This document shows, piece after piece, positions 29,088-40,573 of a stretch of 64,000 bases of DNA. Below the pieces are notes generated by a model that had not been told where the DNA came from, did not search any database, and saw only the letters and a program-made list of their open reading frames with translations. This DNA comes from Actinomyces sp. oral taxon 897 (GTDB taxonomy: Bacteria > Actinomycetota > Actinomycetes > Actinomycetales > Actinomycetaceae). Location: the NCBI RefSeq assembly GCF_002999235.1, contig NZ_CP027236.1:3180018-3244017 (forward strand), given 5' to 3'. Every line of letters begins with the position of its first letter. The stretch's first letter is position 1. The position numbers and the translations under genes are program-made.

Positions 29088-29336
29088 TCAGGAGGAGCGT
29101 CGGGCGCGGGCGGCGCGGCGCTTGAGGGAACGGCGCTCGTCCTCGCTCATTCCACCCCACACGCCGGCGTCCTGGCCGTTCTCCAGGGCCCACTTCAGGC
29201 AGGTCTCCACGACGTCACAGCGCGCGCAGACCTCCTTGGCCCGGGCGATCTGGGCAATCGCCGGACCCGTGTTGCCCACCGGGAAGAACAGCTCGGGGTC
29301 AACGGTGAGACATGCTGCCTGGCTACGCCAGTCCAT
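29088..29336 (-). CDS. whiB1: WhiB1-type iron-sulfur transcription factor
   Basis: An 82-residue WhiB-family regulator. The four [4Fe-4S] ligands are Cys9, Cys37, Cys40 and Cys46, the same positions as in M. tuberculosis WhiB1. The protein begins MDWRSQAACL and keeps DPELFFPVGNTGPA. The beta-turn GVWGG and the basic C-terminus ERRSLKRRAARARRSS form the sigma-binding and DNA-binding parts. In mycobacteria WhiB1 is essential, binds sigma A and reacts with nitric oxide. ATG 29336 follows AAGGAGAG with ideal spacing, so the longer in-frame extension is rejected. It is convergent with pdtaS. Confidence 0.95.
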   Translation of the reverse strand: MDWRSQAACLTVDPELFFPVGNTGPAIAQIARAKEVCARCDVVETCLKWALENGQDAGVWGGMSEDERRSLKRRAARARRSS

Positions 29337-29583
29337 GAGGCTCTCCTTTTCATGTGTTTCGCGACGTCCTCCGGACGGGGGCACCACACCCCATTGCCGC
29401 ACCCAAAGGTACGCCTATGCGGTTGGCGAGGTTCCACGGCCGTTTCCTGGGCCTACCATCACATGGTGAGGACAGTGGGGCAAGGGGTGGAACATGGGAA
29501 CTTGCGTCCGGAGAGTGTCGCGATCCTCACAGCCCGTAATCCTTTTGTTATTGCGGGAAAATGGAGGTGGAGACGGATCCGCC

Positions 29584-32500
29584 TCAGGAGGCTGGTCCCA
29601 CGCACTGGAGGGGCGTGACGCTGCGACGCGAGACGAGTACCCCGCGCCCCGGAACGGTCAGGGCCCGGGGGTCCACCGTCCCGTGCAGGCTCAGGTGCGA
29701 GACCTGGCTCGCGGGTCCGAGCCCCGGCCAGAGGATGACCAGGTCGGCGCGCTCCTTGAGCGTGGCCAGGGCGCCCCGGTAGGTGCCCACCGCGCCCTGC
29801 GTGGTGGCCGAGGCAATGACCTGCCGACCGGCGGCCAGGGCGGCCTCCACCTGCGCCACGACCTGGGGTGGAGCGAGGTCGAGGTCGTCGACGACCAGCG
29901 GCTGGTCCGGCCCGTCCGGTGCTGGGTGCTGCGGGCCTGGTGCGCCTAGCCCCGGGGCCTGTGGGGCCGGTGTGCCTTGGGGGGCCGGTTCGTCCGGCCC
30001 CGGGGGCTGCGGGCCTGGTGCGCCTAGCCCCGGGGGCTGTGGGTGCGGTGCGCTTTGTGGGTCCGCTGGCGCGGGCGTGGCGGGCGCTCTCTGGTCGGTG
30101 GACACTGTCTGGCCAGCGGGCGGCTCACGGTCCGGCGGGTCCGGCTGCTCCGCCTCGGTCGTTCCCGCCACTGCCTCGGTCGTTCCCGCCACTGCCCCGG
30201 CTGCCCCCGCCGTCGTTCCGGTCGTTTCCGCCGTCGTTCCCGTGGGCAGGGGAGCCGGTGCAGGGGCGCTGCTCCCGGGCGCAGCCGCCTCCGCGCCCGT
30301 CCGCGGCCCCGCTGAAGGAGGAACGGCACCCGGGCAGGACCCCGCTCCAGCGGGCTCCGGACGGGACGGCTCCCGGGCGCAGGCCAGCGCCCGTCGCAGG
30401 GCCTCCACGCAGCTGGTGCGTCCCGAGCCGGGCGGGCCGACTACCAGGACGCTGCCGCAGGGCGGCTCCAGGGGGCTGGCCGAGTCCCCGCCCAGGGCCC
30501 AGGTCCCGGCCGGTACCTGCCCGGGGGTGACCAGGCGCGGCAGGGCCCTGAGCGTGTGGGGCACGGGCCTGCCCGGCCTCGTGTCCCCGCCCCGGACCCG
30601 GACGCGGGCTCCGCCGCGGTCGGGCAGCAGCACCTGGCAGGCCACGGCGCCACCAGGCTCCAGGACCACGCCCCGCCCGGGGGTGCGGCCGGTGACGGTT
30701 CCCCGGGGCAGCCCGGCCAGGGCCGCCTGGGCGGGGTCGCTGGCCCCCAGCACCAGCCGTGTGCGTATCGGGGCGGCCCACCGGGCGCTCGCCGCCTGGA
30801 TCGCCGCGGTCACCACCAGGCCGGTGCCCGTGGCCGGGGCGGTGCGTACCACCTGCTCCAGGAGCGCCTGCCCCTCGCCGACGCCTAGGGCCTCGTCCAC
30901 CGCCGTCATGAGCGTCTCGACGTCGTCCAGGCGCAGGACCGAGCCGCGCAGCTGCCCCGCGGCGGCCAGGGACCACAGGCGTGCCAGGCGGCGTGGGTCC
31001 TCGGTGCCCACCACCGTGCCCACCCCCACCTCGCCCTCCGACAGCCCCCGGGCGCTGCTCGGCCTGCCGCACAGGTGGACGTCCCACCCCCTGTCAAGCG
31101 CCCCCTGGCAGGCGCAGTCCGCCGCCGTCGTCCCCCCGGAGCCCGGTGGGGCGATGACGAGCAGGGGCACGGCCGGGTCCCAGGACCAGGAGCCCAGGCA
31201 CTGGCGCTCGGGCAGGTCGGTCACCACCAGGGGCACGCCGCTGCCCGACCCCGGGGCGTGGTCCGTGCCCGCTGTGCCGGTCCTGCCCTCCGGCTGTCCC
31301 CCGGTGCTCGTGGCCGCCTCCGTACCGGCTGAGGCGGGCAAGGCGGCTGTGCCCGAGGAGAGCGGGGTGTCAGCCCTACCCGAGGTGCCACTCCTGCTGG
31401 GAGCACCGGGGGTGCCGGTCCTGCCCGGGGCGCTGGGCGCGCTAGTCCTGCCTGGGGAGACCGGGGCGCCAGCAGACGCCTGCCGTCTGGGGGCCTCGTC
31501 CTGCGTGTCGGGGCGGAGCACCCGGCTGAGCTCAGCGCGCCCCAGGTGGGTGGGCAGGGGCTCCGCCCACGGCCGCCACGGCGCCGACCAGCCGCTGGCC
31601 GCCTCACGGACCTGGGCGACGACGCCGGCCACCTGCTCCTCGGTGCCGCACCAGGGAGCCTGGAGGACCTCGGAGTCCCGGTCGGCCTGCCCGCCGTCCC
31701 CACCGCCCTGCCCCGCCCCGGCCACGATCACCCGCCCGGGGTGACGGGGCAGGTGCGCGGCGCCGTCGTGCCCCAGCACCTCACGCGAGTCGGCGGTGTC
31801 CAGGACCTTCAGGCAGACCCGCAGGGAGGTGTTGGCGCGGATGGCGGGGGAGACCACCCCGCCAGGGCGCTGGGTGGCCAGGACCAGGTGGATGCCCAGG
31901 CTCCGGCCCTGCGCGGCCACCCGGACCAGGGTGTCCAGGACGTCGGGGTGCTCGCAGGCCAGGGTGGCGAACTCGTCCACGACCACCAGGAGCCGGGGCA
32001 GGACGGTCCCCGCCGGCAGGCGCGTGACGTCCTTGGCCCCGGCCCGGGTCAGGATCCGCTCGCGTCGGCGCACCTCCGCCTCCAGGGAGGACAGGGCCCG
32101 GGCGGTGTCCGCCGGGTCCAGGTCGGTGAGGACCCCGGCGGTGTGCGGCAGGCCGCGCAGCGGGGTGAAGGCGCTCCCGCCCTTGTAGTCCACCAGGACC
32201 AGGCTGAGCAGGTCCGGTGGGACCGTGCAGGCCAGCTGGAGTAGCCAGGCGGTCAGGAGCTCGGACTTGCCCGACCCGGTGGTCCCCGCCAGGAGCGCGT
32301 GCGGGCCGTCCAGGGCCAGGTCCGCGCTCAGGGGCCCGCCCGCCCCCACGCCCAGGACGGCGGACAGGCGGCCTCCGCCCGCCCCCGGGCGCCCCGGCTC
32401 CCGCCACCGGGCCGCGATCCGCGCGGCGGTCAGCGGGCACCCGGTCCGGCTCAGACGCACCAGCGCGGGGGCGCCCTGCCCCAGGTCCTCCTCCTGGTCC

Positions 32501-33741
32501 GGGCAGGTGCCCAGGCAGCCGAGCACGGCCTCCCACCAGCGGTCGGTGAGGACCTGCCCGCCCCAGGCCCGGGGCGTCGGGGCGCCGCGGACGGTCAGGG
32601 CGCTGGCGGGGACGGGGCAGTCGGCCGCCGCGGTCACCCGGGCGCTCAGGAGCGCCCCGCCCTCCTGCCAGGAGAGCCGGGCGGTGTCACCGCGGGGGGT
32701 CACCTCGACACCTCGGGCCAGGAGCTGGGCCACCCACCAGCGCAGGCTCGTGCGCGCCCCCGGCCCGGTCAGGGCCAGGTGGTCGCCGTCCTCCACGGTG
32801 AGCAGGTGACGACGTCGGCGTGTGGCCAGCCAGGCGCCCATGACCGCCTGACCCCCTGTCAGCCAGGTGCGCCGACGCGGGGCGGGCTGCCTACCCGGTG
32901 GACCGGGGCTGGCAGGAGGCGTCTGCGGGGCCGCTGGCCGGGTCCGGGCGTCGGGCGGGGCCGCCACGGTCCTGGCGGCGACGGCCAGCAGGAGGGCGGC
33001 GGGGTCCGGACGGCGTGACCGCCTCCCCCGCCAGCCGGTCAGCCCCTGGGCCGCCCCCGGCCCGCCCCGGCGCCCGCCGGCCCGCCTGCCGCGAGGCAGC
33101 AGTCGCATGAGCGTCATGAGGACCATGGGCAGGAAGGAGACCGCCCCCAGCACGCTGCGCCCGCCGCCGTGCACCATGAGGAGCACCGGTCCGGCTATGA
33201 ACAGGCAGGTGACGCCACCACCCAGGATGGCCCCCAGGCCCGGGCCGCCCGAGGTCGGGACGGGGGCGGCCAGGCTGCTCGGGCGCCGTCGGAGCTCTAC
33301 GAGGGTGCTGCCCACCCGTAGGCGTGCCCCGGCCCGGCACGCCCGGGGCCGTGCGGTGAGCCTGCGCCAGCACCGGCGTCGCAGACGGGTGCCGTTGGTG
33401 CTGCCGGCGTCGCAGACCAGGACCCGGTCCCCGCGCACCCGGGTCAGGAGGTGGGCGCGTGAGACCTCGGGGTCGGTGACCACCAGGCCCCGGCCGACCG
33501 CCCCCGAGCGCGGCACCGGCAGGACCAGGCCGGCGTCGGGCCCGCGCAGGACCGCCAGGTACCACTCGCTGGCCAGCGCCTCCTGACAGGCGCGGGACGG
33601 GGAGCGCGGTGTGCGGTCCAGCTCCCCCTCCAGGGCGTCCGGGGTGCGGAGGCCGTGGGCGCCTCCGGCCCGGCCCCGGTACAGGTCAGGAAGGGTCTCC
33701 GGGGTGCGGGGGCCGTGGGCTGGGGCGGCGGTGGGCGACAT
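29584..33741 (-). CDS. FHA-FtsK/SpoIIIE ATPase (EccC/EssC-like)
   Basis: A 1,385-residue membrane ATPase. An N-terminal FHA domain (about residues 62-150) has GRGLVVTDPEVSRAHLL and GSTNGT. Two membrane helices follow (about 169-189 and 197-215), then three ATPase modules. The first is complete: Walker A GTTGSGKS near 485, LVDYKGGSAF, Walker B LLVVVDEFATL near 580, and ATQRPGGVVSP. The second (APPGSGGTT) and third (GPPGSGRTS, about 1103) have altered Walker A motifs, as is common in EccC/EssC. Pro/Ala/Gly/Thr linkers interrupt modules at about 735-830 and 1130-1265. By family this drives type VII-like secretion of WXG100 proteins, but no WXG100, EccB or EccD gene is in this window. The start is ATG 33741 with a weak ribosome site. 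Confidence 0.88.
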   Translation of the reverse strand: MSPTAAPAHGPRTPETLPDLYRGRAGGAHGLRTPDALEGELDRTPRSPSRACQEALASEWYLAVLRGPDAGLVLPVPRSGAVGRGLVVTDPEVSRAHLLTRVRGDRVLVCDAGSTNGTRLRRRCWRRLTARPRACRAGARLRVGSTLVELRRRPSSLAAPVPTSGGPGLGAILGGGVTCLFIAGPVLLMVHGGGRSVLGAVSFLPMVLMTLMRLLPRGRRAGGRRGGPGAAQGLTGWRGRRSRRPDPAALLLAVAARTVAAPPDARTRPAAPQTPPASPGPPGRQPAPRRRTWLTGGQAVMGAWLATRRRRHLLTVEDGDHLALTGPGARTSLRWWVAQLLARGVEVTPRGDTARLSWQEGGALLSARVTAAADCPVPASALTVRGAPTPRAWGGQVLTDRWWEAVLGCLGTCPDQEEDLGQGAPALVRLSRTGCPLTAARIAARWREPGRPGAGGGRLSAVLGVGAGGPLSADLALDGPHALLAGTTGSGKSELLTAWLLQLACTVPPDLLSLVLVDYKGGSAFTPLRGLPHTAGVLTDLDPADTARALSSLEAEVRRRERILTRAGAKDVTRLPAGTVLPRLLVVVDEFATLACEHPDVLDTLVRVAAQGRSLGIHLVLATQRPGGVVSPAIRANTSLRVCLKVLDTADSREVLGHDGAAHLPRHPGRVIVAGAGQGGGDGGQADRDSEVLQAPWCGTEEQVAGVVAQVREAASGWSAPWRPWAEPLPTHLGRAELSRVLRPDTQDEAPRRQASAGAPVSPGRTSAPSAPGRTGTPGAPSRSGTSGRADTPLSSGTAALPASAGTEAATSTGGQPEGRTGTAGTDHAPGSGSGVPLVVTDLPERQCLGSWSWDPAVPLLVIAPPGSGGTTAADCACQGALDRGWDVHLCGRPSSARGLSEGEVGVGTVVGTEDPRRLARLWSLAAAGQLRGSVLRLDDVETLMTAVDEALGVGEGQALLEQVVRTAPATGTGLVVTAAIQAASARWAAPIRTRLVLGASDPAQAALAGLPRGTVTGRTPGRGVVLEPGGAVACQVLLPDRGGARVRVRGGDTRPGRPVPHTLRALPRLVTPGQVPAGTWALGGDSASPLEPPCGSVLVVGPPGSGRTSCVEALRRALACAREPSRPEPAGAGSCPGAVPPSAGPRTGAEAAAPGSSAPAPAPLPTGTTAETTGTTAGAAGAVAGTTEAVAGTTEAEQPDPPDREPPAGQTVSTDQRAPATPAPADPQSAPHPQPPGLGAPGPQPPGPDEPAPQGTPAPQAPGLGAPGPQHPAPDGPDQPLVVDDLDLAPPQVVAQVEAALAAGRQVIASATTQGAVGTYRGALATLKERADLVILWPGLGPASQVSHLSLHGTVDPRALTVPGRGVLVSRRSVTPLQCVGPAS

Positions 33742-33893
33742 GCCACCCAGGGTGGGATGGTCGGTGCCGGCGGCGCGATCGCCCGGACCGGGCCTGTGGA
33801 GAACCCGGCCGACCCCCTCACCTGTGTGCTGAGTGAGGCCGCATAATCACGCGGATCTGGTGTGTCAAACGATTGCGTGGCACAGTGGTGGGC

Positions 33894-34757
33894 ATGTGCG
33901 GTCGCTACGGATCCTGGAGCGCGGGCCCCGTCCTGGCAGAGGCCTTCGGTGCCAGCCCGGCGCCCGAGTGCGACGCCCTGCCCCCGTCCTGGAACCTGGC
34001 GCCCGGCAGTGACGTGAGGGTCGTCGTCGAGCGCGCCGCTGCCGGGGCGCCCGGCCGGACCCGCCGTGAGCTGCGCGCGGCCCGCTGGGGGCTCCTGCCG
34101 TCCTGGGCCAAGGACCCCCGTCGGGGTGCGCGGGCCTTTAACGCGCGCAGCGAGACCGCCGCCTCCCGACCCACCTTCCGGGAGGCCATGCGCTCCTTCC
34201 GCATTGTGCTGCCCGCCGACTGCTACTACGAGTGGCTGGCCGACGGCGCGCGCAAGCGTCCCTTTGCGGTCAGCGCGGCCGACGGCGGCCCCCTGGCCCT
34301 GGCGGGGCTGGCCTCCTGGTGGCGGGTGCCTGTCGCGGGCCCGGGTGGTGCGGGTGGGCCCAGTGGGCTGGGTGGCTCCGGCCGGGCTGCCAGGGGCCGG
34401 GCCACGACGTCGGGCAGCCCGGGAGACGTCGGTGTGCCTTCGGCCGGTGTGCGGCCCGGTGCGGCGCTCCACCGGCATGACGGTGCCCTCTGGCTCCTGA
34501 CCTGCACCGTCCTGACCCGGCAGGCCGGTGAGGACCTGGCCTGGCTCCACCACCGTGAGCCGGTCGTCTTGGACCGCCGGGAGGTGGCGGCCTGGCTGGA
34601 CCCCGATATGCGCGACGGCGCGGCAGCCGCCCGGCTGCTGGGCGCCCCGCACCCGGAGCTGGTCTGGCACGAGGTCGGCCCGGAGGTGGGCTCCACCCGC
34701 TCTGAGGGTCCCCAGCTGGCGGCCCCGCTGGCACCGGGCGGGCCCGTTACGTCCTGA
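33894..34757 (+). CDS. SOS response-associated peptidase (SRAP, HMCES/YedK family)
   Basis: A 287-residue protein that by family forms a DNA-protein crosslink with abasic sites in single-stranded DNA through its N-terminal cysteine. ATG 33894 is chosen because the family requires Cys as residue 2 (MCGRY); an upstream in-frame GTG at 33873 would bury it. Other conserved elements are WNLAPGSDV, RWGLLPSWAKD, FNARSET, and the active-site region CYYEWLADGARKRPFAV. A Gly/Ala/Ser-rich insertion of about 45 residues sits after SWWRVPV, inside the domain. A CATAAT hexamer at 33842-33847 may be its -10. It is divergent from the FHA-FtsK gene. Confidence 0.93.
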   Translation: MCGRYGSWSAGPVLAEAFGASPAPECDALPPSWNLAPGSDVRVVVERAAAGAPGRTRRELRAARWGLLPSWAKDPRRGARAFNARSETAASRPTFREAMRSFRIVLPADCYYEWLADGARKRPFAVSAADGGPLALAGLASWWRVPVAGPGGAGGPSGLGGSGRAARGRATTSGSPGDVGVPSAGVRPGAALHRHDGALWLLTCTVLTRQAGEDLAWLHHREPVVLDRREVAAWLDPDMRDGAAAARLLGAPHPELVWHEVGPEVGSTRSEGPQLAAPLAPGGPVTS

Positions 34758-34828
34758 CACCACTGACTTCCGCGAGAACGTACGTCCCGACCGCCTCGAC
34801 CTGGGCCTCCTCAGCCAGGGCCCGGTGA

Positions 34829-35016
34829 CCCCGCGCGTACACCCCACTTGCCCCACCCCCACAGGTTGCACGCCTTCGACGCCGGATTAGCCCCGCGCGT
34901 GCGGCCACTTGAGAGGGCGTGCACCAGCGGCGGGTCCTCGGCCAGCAGATTATCCCCGCGCGTGCGGCCACGTGCCTCACCCCCACAGGTTGCACCGCCG
35001 TCGGCGAGCTCCGGGG
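34829..35016 (+). repeat. Degenerate tandem repeat of about 62 bp (3 copies)
   Basis: CCCCGCGCGT begins copies at 34829, 34891 and 34954 (spacing 62 and 63). Copies 2 and 3 share ATT, A/T, then CCCCGCGCGTGCGGCCAC over about 24 bp. Copies 1 and 3 share CACCCCCACAGGTTGCAC. No gene is evident in the 34758-35403 gap. Confidence 0.65.
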
Positions 35017-35055
35017 CCTCCTCCACCTGCTTTCCCACCCCGCGGGTTGCACGAG

Positions 35056-35225
35056 TTCTTGCAGATCTCACTACGTTCGCCAGCCTCGTGCGCGACCCCG
35101 GGATATCCGTCGGCGGCCGCCCCGCGCCCCGTAGGTGGCCAGTTCCCTGCACGACCCCGGGATATTTGCATAATCCCGTCAGGTCGGCGAGCCCCTCCTG
35201 CAGAAACTTGTGAGATCTGCAAGAA
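35056..35225. repeat. Segment bounded by a 16-bp perfect inverted repeat
   Basis: TTCTTGCAGATCTCAC (35056-35071) is the exact reverse complement of 35210-35225. The 138 bp between contain a 14-bp direct repeat CGACCCCGGGATAT (35093-35106 and 35152-35165). The arms are far apart for a simple hairpin, so this could be a small mobile-element remnant or a structured RNA. Confidence 0.6.
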
Positions 35226-35249
35226 GCTGGTGCGCTCCACGGACCAGAC

Positions 35250-37854
<2,605 letters not shown>

Positions 37855-38122
37855 GCCCCCGGTGCCTGGCCGGTGCTGGCGGGTTAGCCGGTACCGGTAG
37901 GGCAGGGCTGGCCGGTACGGTGGGCAGGGCCGGGCCCTGGCGGCCGCCCTGCCGCGGCCGCCCTCGCCTGGAGGTCGGGCCCTGCTGGTGGAGCCCCTGC
38001 TTACTGTGGCGGGTGGGGGCGGCTCCTGGAGACAGGCGTCGGTGGTGGTATGGCCCAGCGCCTGACCAGCGGGGACTGGCAACCAGCCCCGCGCACCGGT
38101 GGGGTCCACCCCACCGGCGCGC

Positions 38123-39970
38123 CTAGGAGCTGAGTGACACGTCCTGGCCGCTCACGGTGACCCGCAGGCCGGCGTCGGTCACCGTGGCCGAGGTGAAGCG
38201 CAGCCCCGGTGGGAGCGAGTCGCTGCCTATGGTGGCGCTGGTCTGGGACATGCCGAGCCACTCCATGGTCGTCTTGCCCATAAAGCTGCCCTCAAGGGGG
38301 AGGGGGACGCCGCGTAGGGAGGCCTGGGTGACGGTGACCGTCAGCGCCCCGTCCGGGGTGACGGAGGGCTCCAGGGTCAGGGTGACGTCCCAGGCCAGGA
38401 CGTGGCCGGTGGCGGTCATGGTCCCGGGACTGGAGGCTGTCCCCACCGTGCCCGCCGTAATGTCGGCCTTGGGGAAGTCGGTCCTGGTGCGTGCCAGGCG
38501 CCCGACCTCGTCCCAGGACAGCGTGCCCTCCACGCTCAGCCTCCTGGCGGGGTAGGGGGAGTCGAGGGCCAGCCCGGTGGCGCGGGCGTCCACCTGGTTC
38601 AGGGTCATTGTGCCCGTGCCGTCCGGGGTCTTGGTGGGCAGGGTGACGCTGCTGGCCTGGATGCCTACGGTGCGCAGTCTGCTGGAGAGGACCTGTGGGA
38701 GCAGCAGTCCCTCGGTGGTGATCGTGGCGTCGCCCGGAAGCCAGGGAAGGGCCTGGTGGGCGACGCGGTCCAGGGAGCTGCGCACGTAGAGCTCCGCCCC
38801 GGTCAGGCCGGCGGCGGCCAGGAGCGCCAGGACGACCAGGGTGATCAGGCTCCGCCTGAGGAGCCGACGCCTGCGTGCAGGGCGTGGGGCGTATACGGGG
38901 GGCCCGTCGTCCTCCTCGTCCGGCTGCGCGGGTGCGCGCCGGGGGAGGATGGTGGGAGGGGGCGTGTCGGGGTCCTGGTGGTCCGCGGCCGGGGTCGGCA
39001 GGGTGGTGGTGTCCTGCGTGGGTCGGGTGGGGACCTGGAGGACGCTGGTCGCCAGGTCGGCGCGTGGGGTCGAGGTCCTCAGGACGGTGGTGTGCGTCTC
39101 GGCAGGTGGGGTCGGGAGGGAGGGCGCGTCGGGCTCCTGGGGCTCTGGGACGGGTTCCTGCACGGGCGGCTCGGCGGGATCCGCCGGGGGGGCGGGTTCC
39201 CGGGAGGGCGACGGCTGAGGGACTGCCAGGGTGCGGGGGCCCGGGGTGGGGTCCTGGGGTGGGACGGCGGGTGCCGCGGCGGGGTCGGTGGCGGGTGCCG
39301 CGAGCTCCTGGGAGGCCGTGGGCTCCCGGGGGGTGTCCGAGGGGGAGGCAGCCATGGGTGCGGCAGCCGTCTCGCCGACGGCCTCCTGCCCCGTGGCCGG
39401 GCTCGCCGCGACGTCGGTCGGGGAAGGCCCCTCGGGCCCGGGGGTGTCACGCTGCCCCGTGCCCAGGTCGTCGGCCCCGGCGGCATTCGAGGGGACGCTG
39501 GCCAGGGCCTGCTGACGGCCCCGGCCGGGAGCCTGGGCGGGCTCCTGGGGCGCGACATCCTGGGGGGTGGGTCGGGGGGTGCCGGTGTGCACAGCCTGGG
39601 TGTCGGCGGCGACCACCTGGGGGGCGGGCTGGGGACTGGGTGCGGACCGGGGGGTGCCGGGGGCGGGTGCCTGGGTGGGCTCCTCGGGGTACAGCGGGAC
39701 CGCCATAATGCCCCGGGGCGCGAAGGACGGCGGGGCGGGCGGGTCGGGTAGTGGCTGCGAGACCTGGGGATCCGGCGTGCGGTCCCGGGCGTCGGCGACG
39801 GGCGCCCCGGCGGGCGGCTGCGAGGCTGACGCACTACCCTCAGGAGAGGTGGGCGGGGTCGGGGAGGGCCCCTGGGAAGGGGAGGATGGCGTCCCGTGGG
39901 CCACGTGGTCCCTGGGAGTGCGCCGGAGAAGGCGGCCAAGCACTGTCATTACTGCCTCTGCATCTGCCAT
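38123..39970 (-). CDS. DUF2993 (LmeA-like) membrane-anchored protein with a long disordered N-terminus
   Basis: A 615-residue protein. Residues 1 to about 365 are Pro/Ala/Thr/Glu-rich and presumably disordered in the cytosol. One membrane helix (SLITLVVLALLAAAGLTGAEL, about 380-400) precedes a DUF2993 domain (DRVAHQALPWLPGDATITTEG to the C-terminus), a lipid-binding beta-rich fold related to mycobacterial LmeA. The domain would face the cell envelope. ATG 39970 or ATG 39949 (MTVLGRLLRR) could be the start. The N-terminal extension is far longer than usual for the family. The exact substrate is unknown. Confidence 0.75.
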   Translation of the reverse strand: MADAEAVMTVLGRLLRRTPRDHVAHGTPSSPSQGPSPTPPTSPEGSASASQPPAGAPVADARDRTPDPQVSQPLPDPPAPPSFAPRGIMAVPLYPEEPTQAPAPGTPRSAPSPQPAPQVVAADTQAVHTGTPRPTPQDVAPQEPAQAPGRGRQQALASVPSNAAGADDLGTGQRDTPGPEGPSPTDVAASPATGQEAVGETAAAPMAASPSDTPREPTASQELAAPATDPAAAPAVPPQDPTPGPRTLAVPQPSPSREPAPPADPAEPPVQEPVPEPQEPDAPSLPTPPAETHTTVLRTSTPRADLATSVLQVPTRPTQDTTTLPTPAADHQDPDTPPPTILPRRAPAQPDEEDDGPPVYAPRPARRRRLLRRSLITLVVLALLAAAGLTGAELYVRSSLDRVAHQALPWLPGDATITTEGLLLPQVLSSRLRTVGIQASSVTLPTKTPDGTGTMTLNQVDARATGLALDSPYPARRLSVEGTLSWDEVGRLARTRTDFPKADITAGTVGTASSPGTMTATGHVLAWDVTLTLEPSVTPDGALTVTVTQASLRGVPLPLEGSFMGKTTMEWLGMSQTSATIGSDSLPPGLRFTSATVTDAGLRVTVSGQDVSLSS

Positions 39971-40108
39971 GGTCCTGACCCGCCCTATCCTACGGGGCAG
40001 GGCGGCGCCAACGGTGTGTTCGTGGTCATCTTTGCGCGATTCAGGACGGAACCAGCTCGCCGTGAGGACGAGGACTATTCACGCCTTGGCGGCAGGGGCG
40101 TCCAGGTT

Positions 40109-40239
40109 TGTCGCAATCTGAGGATCAGAGCTGACCCCACCCCGCCCCACCGTTTGTACACTTTATGTCCGTGCAGGTCAGGAGCCTGGGTCCTGACGTG
40201 GACGAGGGTGGCCCTCGTTCTGATCCTCAGATTGCGACA
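40109..40239. repeat. 131-bp element with 21-bp perfect terminal inverted repeats
   Basis: The sequence at 40109-40129 (TGTCGCAATCTGAGGATCAGA, key core CAATCTGAGGATCAG) is the exact reverse complement of 40219-40239. The arms extend imperfectly outwards as CCAGGTT and GAACCGG. The 89-bp interior holds an inner hairpin GTCAGGA / TCCTGAC and has no ORF. It resembles a MITE or a structured RNA, or an extended operator pair; no target duplication is certain. Confidence 0.65.
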
Positions 40240-40573
40240 GAACCGGGATCCGGGACAATGGACGACACGCACATAGGTGATTGATTATGTGAAACATCGT
40301 ATGATTATCTGTAAATCCGTCTCATAGTCATGGATGGTGCGTGCGCTGCTGGTCTTGGATGGTGCCCGGGTCACCGGGCGCGGTGCCGGCCTTGGACGCA
40401 GCCTCCCCGGTGCGGTCGGACGCCGTGGTAGGTGTGCGGTAGGCGTCAGGGGGGCCTGGAGCTCGGGCCGGAGTGCCCCGGGCGGGGCGGGCCCGGGCGT
40501 GCGGGCTGGAGAGGCCCTGCAACTCGATGACAGGATCTAGTGGCACCAGCAGGCGGACCCGTAGGCTGGGCCT
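40240..40573. other. AT-richer intergenic stretch upstream of the nitrobindin-like gene
   Basis: About 330 bp without a convincing gene. Around 40270-40330 the DNA is unusually AT-rich for this genome (TTGATTATGTGAAACATCG, then ATGATTATCTG). The remainder returns to high GC. It may contain a promoter or small RNA. A TAGGCT -10-like hexamer at 40562-40567 is six bases before the next start codon. Confidence 0.4.

Noticed and set aside
33873..33893. A longer SRAP protein starting at GTG 33873
   Set aside because: The family needs Cys immediately after the initiator Met; only ATG 33894 gives MCGRY.
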